Source of the DNA: Psococerastis gibbosa
Lineage: Eukaryota > Arthropoda > Insecta > Psocodea > Psocidae
Assembly (NCBI GenBank): GCA_963971405.1
Contig: OZ020488.1
Span: forward strand, 28,291,089 to 28,355,088
Direction: 5' to 3'
DNA: 64,000 nt
A model generated the notes under the pieces. It was given only the letters and a program-made list of their open reading frames with translations, did not search any database and was not told the DNA's origin. Within the stretch, counting starts at the first letter, position 1. Every line of letters begins with the position of its first letter. Position numbers and translations under genes: made by a program. This document shows, in pieces, positions 34,401 to 45,257 of this stretch.

Positions 34401-37400
34401 GGCTTCTATTTAAATTATAATGATTGGTGATGACAATATTAAATTGTGAACTAGAGGATACATTTCTAAGATTTAATGTTCTTATTAATTTTGCTTAACT
34501 CTGTGTCCATGACCACGGTCTCTGACTTGATGCCTATTTTTCAGAGCGATGACTACATGCAGTCTGTGGCACGCTGTCTGCAGATGCTACTGCGCATTGA
34601 CGAGTACCGCTTCGCTTTCGTGTCAGTTGACGGCATTTCCACATTGCTCTCGGTCCTGTCCGGTCGTGTGAACTTCCAAGTTCAATACCAGCTTATTTTC
34701 TGCCTCTGGGTTCTCACCTATAACACTATGCTAGCCGAAAAGATGAATAAGTAAGTTCACCTGCATAATTATTAGTAGGGGCAAGATAAGATATATAGGC
34801 ATAGTATCCTCGCATACAACTTTACTCTAGTCAACTTTACTTCAGTCAAATGCATTGTCAAGACGCTGGAAGGAGCTGGAAACTGACCTTCGCGGAGCGT
34901 TGTACAAAACCGAGATGACTGGAGGAGTATTATCGAACAGGCCAAAGCTCATCAAGGGCTGTATGCCCAGACGAAGAAGATAAGCTAAAGGTTTAGTATC
35001 CTCGCATACAACTTTACTTTGTAACATATAATACATTAATCAACACTTACAGTACCTAATTATTGTAAATACCTAAAAACATCACATTTCTCCTAATGAA
35101 TAGATAGTTACAGATCTTTAATATTGGTTTTAAAAACTTGCCTGTTAAGGATCTTTGTTTCTTATTTAGGTTATTGTATATTTTTTTGCCACAAAAATTT
35201 GTCAATTTTTTTGTTTTACAAAGCCTATAGTATTGTGCTTGTGGGGTGGAAAAAATACATATACTTTGTATACATAAATAAACATAAAACACAATGTATT
35301 CCTTGCTAATTTATTTACTTCTTTCGATTTATAAGTATTTGTATGAGAGTAGGCACCCTCAGTGTAGCCAAGGATAAATTTATTGCCACTAAATCTAATA
35401 TGATAGAGTGCTATTGCTTATTTAATATAGCCTCTTCGGGTAGCCATACTTGATTTGTGGACAAATCAAATCGAGGAGGCGCAACATTATCCGACCTCTT
35501 CATATCTGCTACCAAAAGAAAGTTGTATTTTATAATGAAACCTGCTAAATCATGAAACACTTGAAACCTCCACCAGATTGAAGACAGAAGACACGCTGAG
35601 AAACATGCTTATCGTTTATTTTTTTAAAGTATGGATAGATAGATCGTGCCTGTTTTTAGAATGTACTATTGTATTTAACTGTAGTTTCAAGTCAACTTAT
35701 TATTGTTTTAGGTTCAACGTAATTCCAATTTTAGCCGACATTTTAAGCGACTCTGTAAAGGAAAAAGTGACACGCATAATCTTGGCTGTGTTCCGCAATT
35801 TGATTGAGAAGCCGGAAGATGGTCAAGTAGCCAAGGAGCATTGTATTGCCATGGTTCAATGCAAGGTTTGTTATATTTATTTATTTTTGTAGCTTCTCTT
35901 CTACCATTTTTAAAGACTGAATTTCCTTTGACAAGATGATTATGCACAGAACTCATTAATTTGACAAGTTTACATACATAATTAATTTGTTAACTTTCTT
36001 CATCCCTAAGCGCTGTGTTGTGTTTACCGAATTTTAAAACAATTTCGGATAAATAATAATTTAAAATTATGGTGTCGATATACACACTGTATTTACTATA
36101 AATGAAAGTAATAAAATCATAACTTTTTCAAGTGTTTCTAAAATGTGTTAAAATGCGCCCCATTTCGGCAGTGGGCTATCCTCAGACTACCTATCATAAA
36201 GCCGCTACACAAATGTGATTATTGCAAGGCAAAACAAAGGTAGATTCAAGTTATGTTGTGGGGACTCCATAATTGGCGGCAAGCTCCACTATAGGGGAGC
36301 TTCTGATGAAAGCTGTCGCTTACGAGTCAGATATTTTTATGCAAGTACATTACTGTTTATATTTCAAGCCCCTCTAGGGAGTCCAGATACTATCATTACT
36401 CTCTATGGCCTATTTTATGAGTAAAATTCTAAGCTCGAAATTACACGGCGAAGTTGCTAGTTACAGGCTTTCCTGTTTTACTATTAAGTTATCATGATAA
36501 TATTTTAAATTAATATTCATGTGATTTTTTAGGTGCTGAAGCAGCTAAGTCTTCTAGAGCAGCGCAAATTTGATGATGAGGATATCCAAGGAGACATCTT
36601 ATTCCTGAATGAAAAACTCCAGGCTTCTGTTCAAGACCTCAGGTATGATTTCAGCACTATTCCGACAGTTACATTTTAAATGTTGTCGGTTGATGCTTCA
36701 CCAGTTTATTATCGGTTATTTTTGTTCAGTTTTCGTCAATATTCCTGATAGTTCGTTGACTAACTGAAACATAGCAGTTGAAAACATGGGCATATTCGTG
36801 AATCTATAACCTGGTTTAGTATATTATAATATGCCAAGTTTTAATTTTATATGACAAGTTGAAAAATTCTCTGCTGAGTTATGCAATGATTTCCGTAGAT
36901 GGAGGATATCTTTAGAGCCATTACGACCATTGCGGAAAGCGGTAACCGACAGATCTTTATGATGTTCACATTAATCGTTTTCATGCAACTTTGAAGAACT
37001 TGAAATGAAAAATTGCGCAATATTGACAATATAGACTGCATAGGTACATTGTTTCAGTGTCCGTATATTGTATAGCCTCTGGCCGATTGATCATGGTTGA
37101 TCCTTTTAATTAAGTAATATAAACGCAAAAGCAAAGAACATCTTCCTTAAATACTAACTTCCGTTAAAACAATTACAATTTTAGAATTATTACACCTGAA
37201 GGGCCTAGGATGAGTATCTCGGCAGTGTTTGTTTGAAACCAACATAGTTTATGGTCTCTGCCAGTGGCATGCTTTATGGCGTTTTGTGTAAGATGAACCT
37301 ACTACATCCGTTAACTATTCCACTATCATGTAATTTGGCGGTGTTTAACATGGCATCAATGCCAAGCTGAACTTAAAAAACAAATCTTAACTAAATTCTC

Positions 37401-40400
37401 TCAAGTGGGTTTACAAATTTAAAAGCTTTATCTTTGATTTATTATTGTAGCTCTTTTGACGAGTATGCAACTGAAGTCAAGTCTGGACGACTGGAGTGGA
37501 GTCCGGTACATAAGTCTGCAAAGTTTTGGAGAGAAAATGCGAGTCGACTAAACGAGAAAAATCACGAACTTCTTCGCATCTTGATCCATCTACTCGAATC
37601 CTCGAAGGATCCGTTGGTTTTAAGTGTCGCTAGTTTTGATATTGGAGAATACGTTCGTCACTACCCACGCGGCAAGAAGTAAGACTTCCGAAATCTTTTT
37701 CTGTTAGGCGGCTATTCCACCGACGTGGATTTTGAATGTGAATGTGTCATGACGTGGTAGCAGACATCATTAATAAGTCTACCATATTATAACTTAATTT
37801 ATAATAGATAAGTATCTACATAATAGTCTCCTTAAAATATGGCAGAGACTTATTAATGATGTCTGCTACCACGTCATGACACATTCACATTAAAAATCCA
37901 CGTCGGTGGAATTGCCGCCTTATATAAACTTGCATTATTTCCTCACTCAGAGGAGTGATACGTATGTACTACAAGCTGCTTGATGACACTTCTGCACTTC
38001 ATAACTACTTCAAGGGCGAAATTTTCTTTGTTGCCTGTTTTCTTCCTAAACCCCTGCTGGAAAGAACCATAAAAAATAGTCTGTCTCCTGTAATTAAGCT
38101 AATTCTGCTAGATAAAATGATATGCCACTTTTTGTCTGTCCTCATCATTATCATCTGAAATCAACTCCGATTACCGGTAAACCGTGTTTCGAGTCCCGGT
38201 CGGCTGAAGATTTTCTATAGGCTAACGTAGCTAGGTTGGTAGGGGCAATGCGATGAAAACTAGCTTTTGCAAGACGAAAGTTAGCATTACTGATAACTAG
38301 TAAATTGGCTGCAAAACGCGACCTCGGAGATACGTGTAGTAAGTTTTAACTATTGATTATTAGTTGACCATTATAAATAAATAAATAATCATTTATTTAA
38401 AACAAACCTAAAAGGTCAATAAAATGCAAATCTTATAAAGAAAATTTAGTACAATTTATATTCCTTCATGGTACAATTTTGTTTTACTAAGTTACGTAAA
38501 ATATACAGTAGATAGTAATCATTTCATATTCACAGCAAAGGGAAAAATACATTGTAGTAGGTGCCAACGGCCTTACCATGTTGAATCCATGAGAGCAGAG
38601 CATGTTTCCAACTGCGGCAAACTTGGTAGTGTGCACAGCGTTGGCAGGGGAACATGGTGGGACATGATAACGCGCTGAGACTATACCAGTCAGTCTACGT
38701 GCGTGTCGAGTCCTGGTCACCTCCGATTTAATCGTGTGACTTTACCATGTTCCTCAAGTGGTTCGGAATCCACTATAATCAGGTCAGTCAACCCCCCTTT
38801 CCCCCGAGGTGAAAGAGTCTGCCCTTAGGGTGTCTCAAGTTAACAAACAGACTCAGGCCAGGCTGACAGGGTTGCTTAAAGCAGGCGTTGGAAACAACAA
38901 CAACAACAACACATTGCAGTAGGTGTTGCAACTTATTAAGTTACCCATGGTGAAAGGGCATTTTATTTGCTTCCAGTGTTATCGAACAGCTCGGTGGGAA
39001 GCAGCTAGTTATGCAGTTGCTGAGTCATGAAGATCCCAACGTCCGCTACGAAGCACTCTTAGCTGTACAGAAACTGATGGTACACAACTGGTAAGTACAG
39101 GTTTTTTTTTAATGGTAAAAAAAGTTAATTGGGCCATGGCGGTTCGTACATTTGAACAATTGTATTATAGAAAACGTTTAGCCCTAGAGCGCAGTCGAAA
39201 TAAGCTGACTTTATCAGAGTTGGCGAAACCATGGCTATGATTGGGTTTCGTAGCTCGAAAAATTCGGAGGGCTTGGAGAGTTTCTTTCATTAAGGCGGGG
39301 TTTCCACATACGTCAATAGTCAATAGTAAATGTGGTGTTGACGTTTTAGCAGACATTAAAGACGTACTAAAAATGTCTGCTACCCCGTCAAAACCACATT
39401 TACTATTGACTATTGACGTATGTGGAAACTCCGCCTAATGGCGGAGTAAAACCACTGACTTAGCCTCAATCAATCAAAAGGTGTATTAGAAAAATACAAA
39501 TACACAATACTGTAGGGCCAGATGGCCCATAACAGACTAAAAAGATATACTAATACCTATATTGTGTGTAGACACATATCCGTACTTGGTTAAGTCATGC
39601 TTTCGCCTGTTTCATTGCGTCAATGGTAACCTTGTCTCAGCTTGTCCATTATCGCTTGTAACCGGTATAGGGTGACATCGAAAACGTATACCAGTTTGAC
39701 AATGGCCAAACATTCATACGGAAACAATATAAATAATGCCCGAAATACATGGGGTCGTTGGCATTGGACAAGGGACCTATCGGCCACTATAAGTAGGCCT
39801 GGGCCCATGAAAGTCCTTAAAAAATTACTACTACTAGCCTATATTGTAATGAAACCTACAGTGCAACCAGGACTTGAAGATAACGAAACACCGAGTTTCA
39901 TCGATTTATTCAAGTATTAGAATAAAAATTAATTAATTAATGACGCACCAGCAGCCTGATCCAGGCGATTATAATACCGGTATTTATTTAATCCCCTGGT
40001 AATAAAAATGTAAACAAGATAATTTTATAATGGAAAGTGCTATTCAAAATTTGTTTGTTTACAGTTATAATCCTAGGGTATTTATTTAATAGTTTCTAAC
40101 GCTGCAACCCTGTCAGCCTGGCGGGGGGAGTGAGTCTGTTTGTTAACTTGAGGCACCCTAAGGGCAGACTCTTTCACCTCGGGGAAAGGGGAGTTGACTA
40201 ACAGGGTGGACCTCCTGATTATAGTGGATTCCGAACCACTTGGGGAACATGGTGAAGTCACACGATTAAATCGGAGGTGACCAGGACTCGACTTAGCGCC
40301 TAAGCGCGTTATCATGTCCCACCATGTTCCCCTGCCAACGCTGTGCACACTACCAAGTTGCCGCAGTTTGAAACATGCTCTGCTCTAATGGAATCAACAT

Positions 40401-41250
40401 GGTAAGGCCGTTGACGGTATTTATTTAATCCCCTGGTAATAAAAATGTAAACAAGATAATTTTATAATAGAAAGTGCTATTCAAAATTTGTTTGTTTACA
40501 GTTATAATCCTAGGGTATTTATTGAACCCCGGTATTATAATCGCTTCGATCAAGCTGCAGCAGCCTGATTGGGGCGTTTATAATACCGGTATTTATTTAA
40601 TCCACTGGTAAACAAGATAATTTTATAATGGAAAGTGCTATTCAAAATTTGTTTGTTTACAGTTACAATCCTAGGGTATTTATTTAACCCCGGTATTATA
40701 AACGCCTCGATCAGACTGCAGCAGCAGCTTGATAATTCACATATAATAATATTGCCTAAAAATTAAAAAAAAATAATAAAGATGCACCACCACGACTGCT
40801 AGATTCCTCTCTCTTTATTAATCATACCGGAACATACGGAATTTTAAATTTCCACATTTTTCTAGCATTGAGCTTTTAAGCAACTTGTCGTTTTCTAGGA
40901 GACTAAGCTTTGACTGCTATGCATCTCGTTGAAATATTGTAAGTTTTGTGTCGCTGTGCTATTTTCTGAACAAAGGCTGGAATTGAATATTAAAAGAGTA
41001 AGAATATCATGGTAAGCATTTAGGCTATGGTCTCATTCACGTTTAGCATTGGAACCTCACCATTGTACTTTATGTACGGTAAAAAATGAATAGTCATTAT
41101 AAATTTTTCGTGGAATAAAATAACTATAAAAATGTAACTATTTAACTGTTATTAAAGCTAATGTGATTTCATAGGGAATACCTTGGAAAGCAGTTGGAAA
41201 AGGAAACACAAGCGGCACTTCCAGGGGGCTTAACGGCAGCCAAGGCGTAA
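28409..41250 (+). CDS. VhaSFD: V-type proton ATPase subunit H (V1 sector), ten exons
   Basis: Regulatory H subunit of the cytosolic V1 sector of the vacuolar proton pump; in known V-ATPases it couples ATP hydrolysis to proton transport and silences free V1. Exons I read: 28409-28463, 29494-29575, 29872-30061, 30345-30563, 34545-34750, 35712-35865, 36533-36642, 37451-37678, 38977-39090, 41175-41250. All junctions are GT-AG and phases agree throughout, giving 477 aa, close to the usual ~470. It starts [17 protein letters not shown] and ends LTAAKA-stop. Strong family signatures are [17 protein letters not shown] (exon 3), [15 protein letters not shown] (exon 4), [18 protein letters not shown] (exon 5), RNLIEKPED (exon 6), [18 protein letters not shown] (exon 8) and [18 protein letters not shown] (exons 9-10). 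The family fold is an N-terminal HEAT/ARM solenoid plus a C-terminal domain. The introns carry many mobile elements. Transcript ends are not determined; AATAAA at 41916 is one possible poly(A) signal. Confidence 0.97.
28464..29493. other. V-ATPase H intron 1
   Basis: AT-rich, with a G10 run near 29219. No nested gene or recognisable element. Confidence 0.6.
31054..31275 (-). mobile_element. LINE reverse-transcriptase C-terminal fragment in V-ATPase H intron 4
   Basis: The minus strand reads [20 protein letters not shown], then [20 protein letters not shown] and HLIDQC. The pattern H-T-Y ... LP..IR......F..KLK..L is typical of the very C-terminus of non-LTR retrotransposon polymerases. Only this end survives, in antisense orientation to the host gene. 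No endonuclease or catalytic RT motif is seen nearby, so this is a 5'-truncated dead copy. Confidence 0.55.
31440..31825. mobile_element. Foldback MITE with TTAA target duplication (intron 4)
   Basis: TTAA|GAGGATATGTCGCGTAGAAA ... TTTCTACGTAGCATGTCCTC|TTAA. The arms continue to pair inward through GTAGAAGACTACTTC/GAAGTAGTCTTCTAC. TTAA duplication is the hallmark of piggyBac-type insertion, but the terminal sequence is not the usual CCC, so only the TTAA class is claimed. Confidence 0.8.
31938..32021 (+). other. Exon-like 84-nt open segment in V-ATPase H intron 4
   Basis: The segment is open for 28 codons ([20 protein letters not shown] and eight more), is preceded by AG and ends at a strong donor, CAA|gtaagc. 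Its length is a multiple of three and it is phase 0 at both ends, as are the end of exon 4 and the start of exon 5, so inclusion would add 28 residues after residue 182 without shifting the frame. The acceptor is weak, with no polypyrimidine tract. The frame is also open a little upstream (SYDYK). I do not recognise the peptide. It could be a cassette exon or chance. Confidence 0.25.
33219..33469. mobile_element. Harbinger-like MITE, H2 subfamily (intron 4)
   Basis: TTA|GGCGGGGTTCCCGACGACGT ... GGGCGGTGGAAACCCCACC|TAA. Interior ATGTTTGTACTTAACATATC and CATGACGCCATTTTTTAATT match 62544-62785 closely. Its left flank GTGGTAGCAGACATTCAAGAC is itself part of another MITE arm (33150-33218), as at 62 kb. 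Confidence 0.85.
33582..33761 (+). other. Coding-looking fragment of unknown origin in V-ATPase H intron 4
   Basis: The 60-codon stretch after a TGA at 33579 is open and has the GC-rich third positions typical of coding sequence, unlike the surrounding intron. It reads [20 protein letters not shown], later [18 protein letters not shown], and ends at ATG|gtttgt, a plausible donor in phase 0. There is no in-frame AG acceptor after the upstream stop and no ATG near its start, so it does not form a simple cassette exon. It may be a relic exon or transposon-derived coding sequence. I do not recognise the family. Confidence 0.25.
34125..34308. mobile_element. Short foldback element (intron 4)
   Basis: TGAGGTACTTGTATGG at the left is mirrored by CCATACAAGTACCTCA at the right. 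AT-rich interior. Superfamily unknown. Confidence 0.6.
34751..37450. other. V-ATPase H introns 5-7
   Basis: Introns around exons 6 and 7 are AT-rich. I recognise no mobile element or nested gene in them. Confidence 0.5.
37707..37919. mobile_element. Harbinger-like foldback MITE (intron 8)
   Basis: TTA|GGCGGCTATTCCACCGACGT ... ACGTCGGTGGAATTGCCGCC|TTA. Long arms with ATGACGTGGTAGCAGACATC mirrored. It begins only 28 bp after the exon 8 donor. Confidence 0.9.
38160..38260. repeat. Possible SINE fragment (intron 8)
   Basis: GTGTTTCGAGTCCCGGTC is B-box-like and is followed by GTAGCTAGGTTGGTAGGG, reminiscent of the S1 body end. Weak. Confidence 0.3.
38567..38911 (+). mobile_element. SINE family S2, copy 1 (intron 8)
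   Basis: CCTTACCATGTTGAATCCAT, GCACAGCGTTGGCAGGGGAA, CATGGTGGGACATGATAACG, GTCGAGTCCTGGTCACCTCC (A- and B-box-like) and TGAAAGAGTCTGCCCTTAGG, ending in an (AAC)n tail. About 330 bp. An inverted copy lies at 40091-40418; the pair flanks exon 9. Confidence 0.8.
39294..39435. mobile_element. Harbinger-like foldback MITE (intron 9)
   Basis: TAA|GGCGGGGTTTCCACATACGT ... ACGTATGTGGAAACTCCGCC|TAA. Near-perfect palindrome with arms CAATAGTCAATAGTAAATGT and mirror. Young-looking, and closely related to 59893-60034. Confidence 0.9.
39948..40735. repeat. Three tandem MITE units split by a SINE (intron 9)
   Basis: Each unit has GATTATAATACCGGTATTTA, CAAGATAATTTTATAATGGA, AGTGCTATTCAAAATTTGTT and CCTAGGGTATTTATT. 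Ends resemble CAGCAGCCTGATCCAGGCG and its mirror CGCCTCGATCAGACTGCAGC. Units begin near 39948, 40419 (left end missing) and 40558. SINE S2 sits between units 1 and 2. A fragment recurs at 42862-42910. Confidence 0.8.
40091..40418 (-). mobile_element. SINE family S2, copy 2, inverted (intron 9)
   Basis: Reverse complement of 38567-38911 over nearly its full length: CTCTTTCACCTCGGGGAAAG, GGTGACCAGGACTCGACTTA, CATGTCCCACCATGTTCCCC, AACGCTGTGCACACTACC. It is inserted in the MITE array and can pair with copy 1 across exon 9. Confidence 0.85.
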
Positions 41251-43634
41251 ATATCCACACATCCACTTCAATTCATACGTAACCTAGAATCGCTCGTATT
41301 AATTGTCACGTAATAGAGATTGCCATGAGTAAAGTAGATGCTCCAACATTCTAATCCCTGCCTCATACTATCTTCTGCATGTATATCGGCATAAAACATT
41401 TTTTCGTCATACAATATTTTGTTAGATGTTAAAGCATTTATATGGTTAACTGTGTTTATTGTAAAGTATTGACCCAAAACGTGTTCTATGATTGACACGT
41501 TTTAAAATTGTTACTCATGTATACATTGTATAGATCGTGCAAGTTAAATTAAAACTATTATTCCATGTTTAATTGACCTTTTGTCATAGTAACCTAGTCT
41601 TATTAATTCATATACGGTCAGCACTCAACAGTGTACTAGTTTATTCATGAACGAAAACTCTCTCACTAAATTTTATAGCCCCGACCCCGCTTGGTTGGCT
41701 TTGTAATAGAACAAGAAAAGTCCTTATTTATTTATTTAAATTTGAGATTGTGTGATGTTTCGTAATTAGCCTACAAGCATTAAAAAATTATAGTGTAAGA
41801 ATTTTCCATTTTTCAAATTGATGCAGTCTTAAATAGCCTTCGTGGTCGCAGGGTTGTGGAATGGTCAATGGTGCCATAAGTCTTATTGACCTTTAACAGT
41901 TTATTGCAAGACTGGAATAAATAGGCATGGGAAAAATATAGGTAGGCCTAAATTATTACTGTTTCTACTTACCGATAAGGAACAACATATTATTGCTACT
42001 GAATTAGGCTACGTACAGTGCATCTTCTTTTGATTTTATTTTATGCACAACTTTTACTATTGTGCATGTGTGCTATTATCAATCAATACCTTACTGATTT
42101 TTAATTAGTAATGGCTTGTTAACTTGCAATAGATTCTGGTCATTTTTTTATGAATTATGCCCAAGCCAATCTCTGACGGTACTATCCATTAGCAGATCGA
42201 CACCAGTATCGATTGGCTTAACTATAAATGGTATGGTTGCTAGGCCAATCGCTGTCGTCGTCCATTTAACAATGGGAGGACTGAATTTTGTTGTTTTCGA
42301 CAAGATAAATAAACTGACTGCACATATCCTGTTGATTGTGAAACCTGCAAAAAAAAACAATTTTAAGATTTGCTAATTACATACTCTGATATTTGTTGAA
42401 ATGTTTGGAATGTTGATGTTGAAGAATACGATTTGCATCTTAATTCAGGAATGACACGTTATGTGTGCAATTGGGGGGGGGGGTATAATATGAAAGCCAA
42501 ATATATATTTATCTCAGAAATTAAGGGCGGAGGAGACTCGTACCGAAACTTGGTCAACTCACGCCTATTACATTTTGTCAATGTTAAGCATGCCTCTGCT
42601 TATCCATTGTCCCTTGTAGCAGGTGCCGTTTGGCATCGCGGCGTTGTTCGCCGGTGGCCAATAATTCTTACGGCAACAATACCAATAATGTTCGAAATTC
42701 AATAAGGTCGTTTATAGAGCAGGGTTCAATGGGCCAATAGAGCCATTCGGGTAAAAATAACCTAATTTACAATTTATTTTTCTTTACTCTCTAATTTCGG
42801 TTCCATTGATAAAATCTATCAGCGGGCGATTATTTTTTATCTTAACGTGGGATTAGAATTGTATACAAGATAATTTTAGAATGGAAAGTGCTATTCAAAA
42901 TTGTTTTCACATTTTTAACCCTCATAGGCCATATTATGTTAATATTAAACGTCATAGTAGCTCCGCAGATACTGTCTGTTAGCAATAACCTATAGGTTAA
43001 CTAACTGAAATACGTCAATATAAGATATTATTATATTTTAAGGTGTATGGTGATATATTCTCCGGTCATTTCATGCCATTAAAACCTGTTGCATGCAAAT
43101 GGAGGATATACGGGAGTACCGGTACTCTTTTCCCCATACATACTAATAACATATTGAAAGAAGTTCTTGGGGTTCTTGTTTTTTAAGAGTTAAACTGAGA
43201 ATGAACGTGCGCTTGGAAGCTCCTCCTCAGCTCAGTCTCTGCTGCCACCCAGCAGGAGTCACGACCTACATTGACTAGGTACGGTACTTGTATTACTTAT
43301 TAGCCAATAGTGAGTTATGGATTAGCTGATAGCCTACCTGGAATTGCAACTGATGCCAGTGTCTGCCAGAGTAAGGTGTCTGCAGCCACTAGAGCCACTT
43401 TCGATGAACTGTATTTATCTTTCTTGGTCTCGCGTAGAGAGGCCTTCCATGTCTTATCCCCGGTATCTACTAACACATAAGTGAAAGCTATGCCATAACT
43501 TAGGCGTACCCAATTCCTGTGAATTATAGGTCTGAACGCTTCCCCAACTTCATTAGCATATCCTAAAAAGCAACACGTTCATTATGGACACAGTACAGTA
43601 TCGAATAGATCTTGTTCTGATGAGCACGTCTACG
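41251..43634. other. 3' region of V-ATPase H and intergenic DNA
   Basis: Holds a possible poly(A) signal (AATAAA, 41916), an S1 SINE tail at 41650-41745 (TTATAGCCCCGACCCCGCTT, GGTTGGCTTTGTAATAGAAC), a G11 run near 42473 and a fragment of the 39948 MITE at 42862-42910. No gene supported. Confidence 0.5.
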
Positions 43635-43955
43635 GTGGCCTACAGTAAATTCTACCTACGACTATGCGTCACCTAATACGGCTAAATATGAAATTGATAG
43701 AAGATTGAAGCTTCAAGTCGAATTTCAGTGTACCAAAACGCAAGATTTATATGTATTATAGGCCTACAATACCTGCCTAGTTCTATAATACATAGTACTA
43801 TTAGTAAGTAGATTTGTCGAACTGTATGAAGCTTCTGGCTTATCCAGGTACAGTTGAAATTCGAAATTCACCTTCGAGCTTCAATCTCTTACTAATTTAA
43901 TATCTAGCCCTATTAGGCGACGCATAGTCGTAAGTAGAATATATTGTAGGCCTAC
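43635..43955. mobile_element. Foldback element, ~320 bp
   Basis: ACGACTATGCGTCACCTAAT, then AGATTGAAGCTTCAAG at the left, are mirrored by CTTCGAGCTTCAATCTCTTA and ATTAGGCGACGCATAGTCGT at the right. Arms are about 100 bp with a few mismatches. Confidence 0.8.
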
Positions 43956-43983
43956 AATATATGCACTTGCACATGGTAGCACT

Positions 43984-44243
43984 AATTAGAGGAGCTTGGT
44001 TACAAACGTGGCCAACTCCATTTTTTTCCCAAAAATGGGGTTTTGATCCAACCTTGCAGAAAAGTTTAATGTCCATCTGCACGTTGTAAAATAAAGTGAC
44101 AAAAGCAGCCAGATTGCGCACAGAAGCGCTGAGATGTCTATGGTTAGCTATAAACTTAATGCAATTTTCATCAGAAAATCCGCTCTCCTGAAAAATTCTA
44201 CAACTTGGAGTTGGCCATGTTTGTAAACAGCCTCCTCAATTAG
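43984..44243. mobile_element. Foldback element, ~260 bp
   Basis: AATTAGAGGAGCTTGGTTAC and AAACGTGGCCAACTCCA at the left pair with TGGAGTTGGCCATGTTTGTA and AACAGCCTCCTCAATTAG at the right. No coding content. Confidence 0.8.
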
Positions 44244-44482
44244 ATAAGGATCGAAAGGTTTTCCAGTATCGTATCCGAATGCTGAGTGCGAAAAATCGTC
44301 ACAACTGAAAGTTGCACGTTGGCGGAGTTTGCACTGTTATCTTAGTTCCGCAAACGAACTGCCTACTTTCGGGTCCAAGGAATATGGAAACGCCTCACTA
44401 GGCTCTCAGAGACGCTCATTTTCAGTTTGGAACCGTTTTTGTGCGTAAGTGCAACCATTTTACACATTAATAGTCTCCTTTA

Positions 44483-44619
44483 GGCGGGGAACATACCGAC
44501 CTCGCATTTGATAGTGATCCAGATATTTGACGTAGCAGACATTAAAGACTGTCTTTAATGTCTGCTACCACGTCAATATCTGGATCACTATCAAATGCGA
44601 GGTCGGTGGAATCCCCACC
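44483..44619. mobile_element. Harbinger-like foldback MITE, near-perfect hairpin
   Basis: TTA|GGCGGGGAACATACCGACCT ... GAGGTCGGTGGAATCCCCACC|TTA. Arms CGCATTTGATAGTGATCCAG and mirror are almost identical, with the centre AAAGACTGTCTTT. Confidence 0.92.
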
Positions 44620-44919
44620 TTATTAACTTAGAAAAGCAGTAGTATAGGCATTTTGGCCGGCCTATTACACCAGAGGGTTCATGGGTATGTCTCCTGAGTC
44701 GATCTTGACTAATTCTACTAAATTTTGTACATACTAAGTGGTCCGATCCGATTCATATAATAATAGGAATTAGGATAGCCAAACGGTAGAGAAAAGGTTA
44801 AATTTACTACTTTTAAATTATTCTACAAGCACTTGCCTATAGTTGGGCAGGCGAGTCAGATTTTAACTTTGTTTTCGCCATAGAAGTAGATTATATTATT
44901 TCATACAGAGCGTTTGTAA

Positions 44920-45015
44920 GGGCGGGTCCCAGCATAGCTTGAGTCTTGGTAAAGAACACTACACGGCACCGCCATGTATAGGGAGATAACAGTGCCATCG
45001 AGTATTCCTCACCGG
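44920..45015 (-). repeat. Fragment of the GTCTCGGTAA element family
   Basis: GGGCGGGTCCCAGCATAGCT, TGAGTCTTGGTAAAGAACAC and ACGGCACCGCCATG, then GAGTATTCCTCACC. Related blocks occur at 60165-60310 and, in part, 52618-52772. Confidence 0.5.
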
Positions 45016-45220
45016 CATTTTCAGTTTTTGGCGAGAAAAGTGAAGGGAACCACATTTTCACAATAGTAGAAAAAATGGTCACCAGAAATTACAAATTATC
45101 CAAACTGTGATACTTAAAATAGTCATTAAATTCAACTAAATTGTTTATAGCTAGGCTAGTGGAATCTTCCGTTGATTTATTAATCAAGACTTGTTTGAAT
45201 TTATATAAGTTACTGAAATC

Positions 45221-45226
45221 TTTATT
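45221..45226 (-). terminator. Likely poly(A) signal of Mybbp1A
   Basis: AATAAA on the minus strand, 32 bases past the stop codon. It is the nearest canonical signal and would give a very short 3' UTR. A T/A-rich stretch follows. Confidence 0.5.
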
Positions 45227-45257
45227 TTAAAAAATAAATAGAAGACAGGGTATCAGC

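Larger units (their letters stand above)
30564..34544. other. V-ATPase H intron 4, ~4 kb
   Basis: The longest intron. It holds a LINE fragment, a TTAA MITE, Harbinger-like MITE sequence, a short foldback element and two exon-like open segments, each listed separately. The position corresponds to the alternative insert site of vertebrate subunit H. Confidence 0.7.

Noticed and set aside
37955-38158. Exon-like open stretch ([20 protein letters not shown]) in V-ATPase H intron 8
   Set aside because: No clean donor at its end, no homolog recognised, and the known protein joins exon 8 directly to exon 9.
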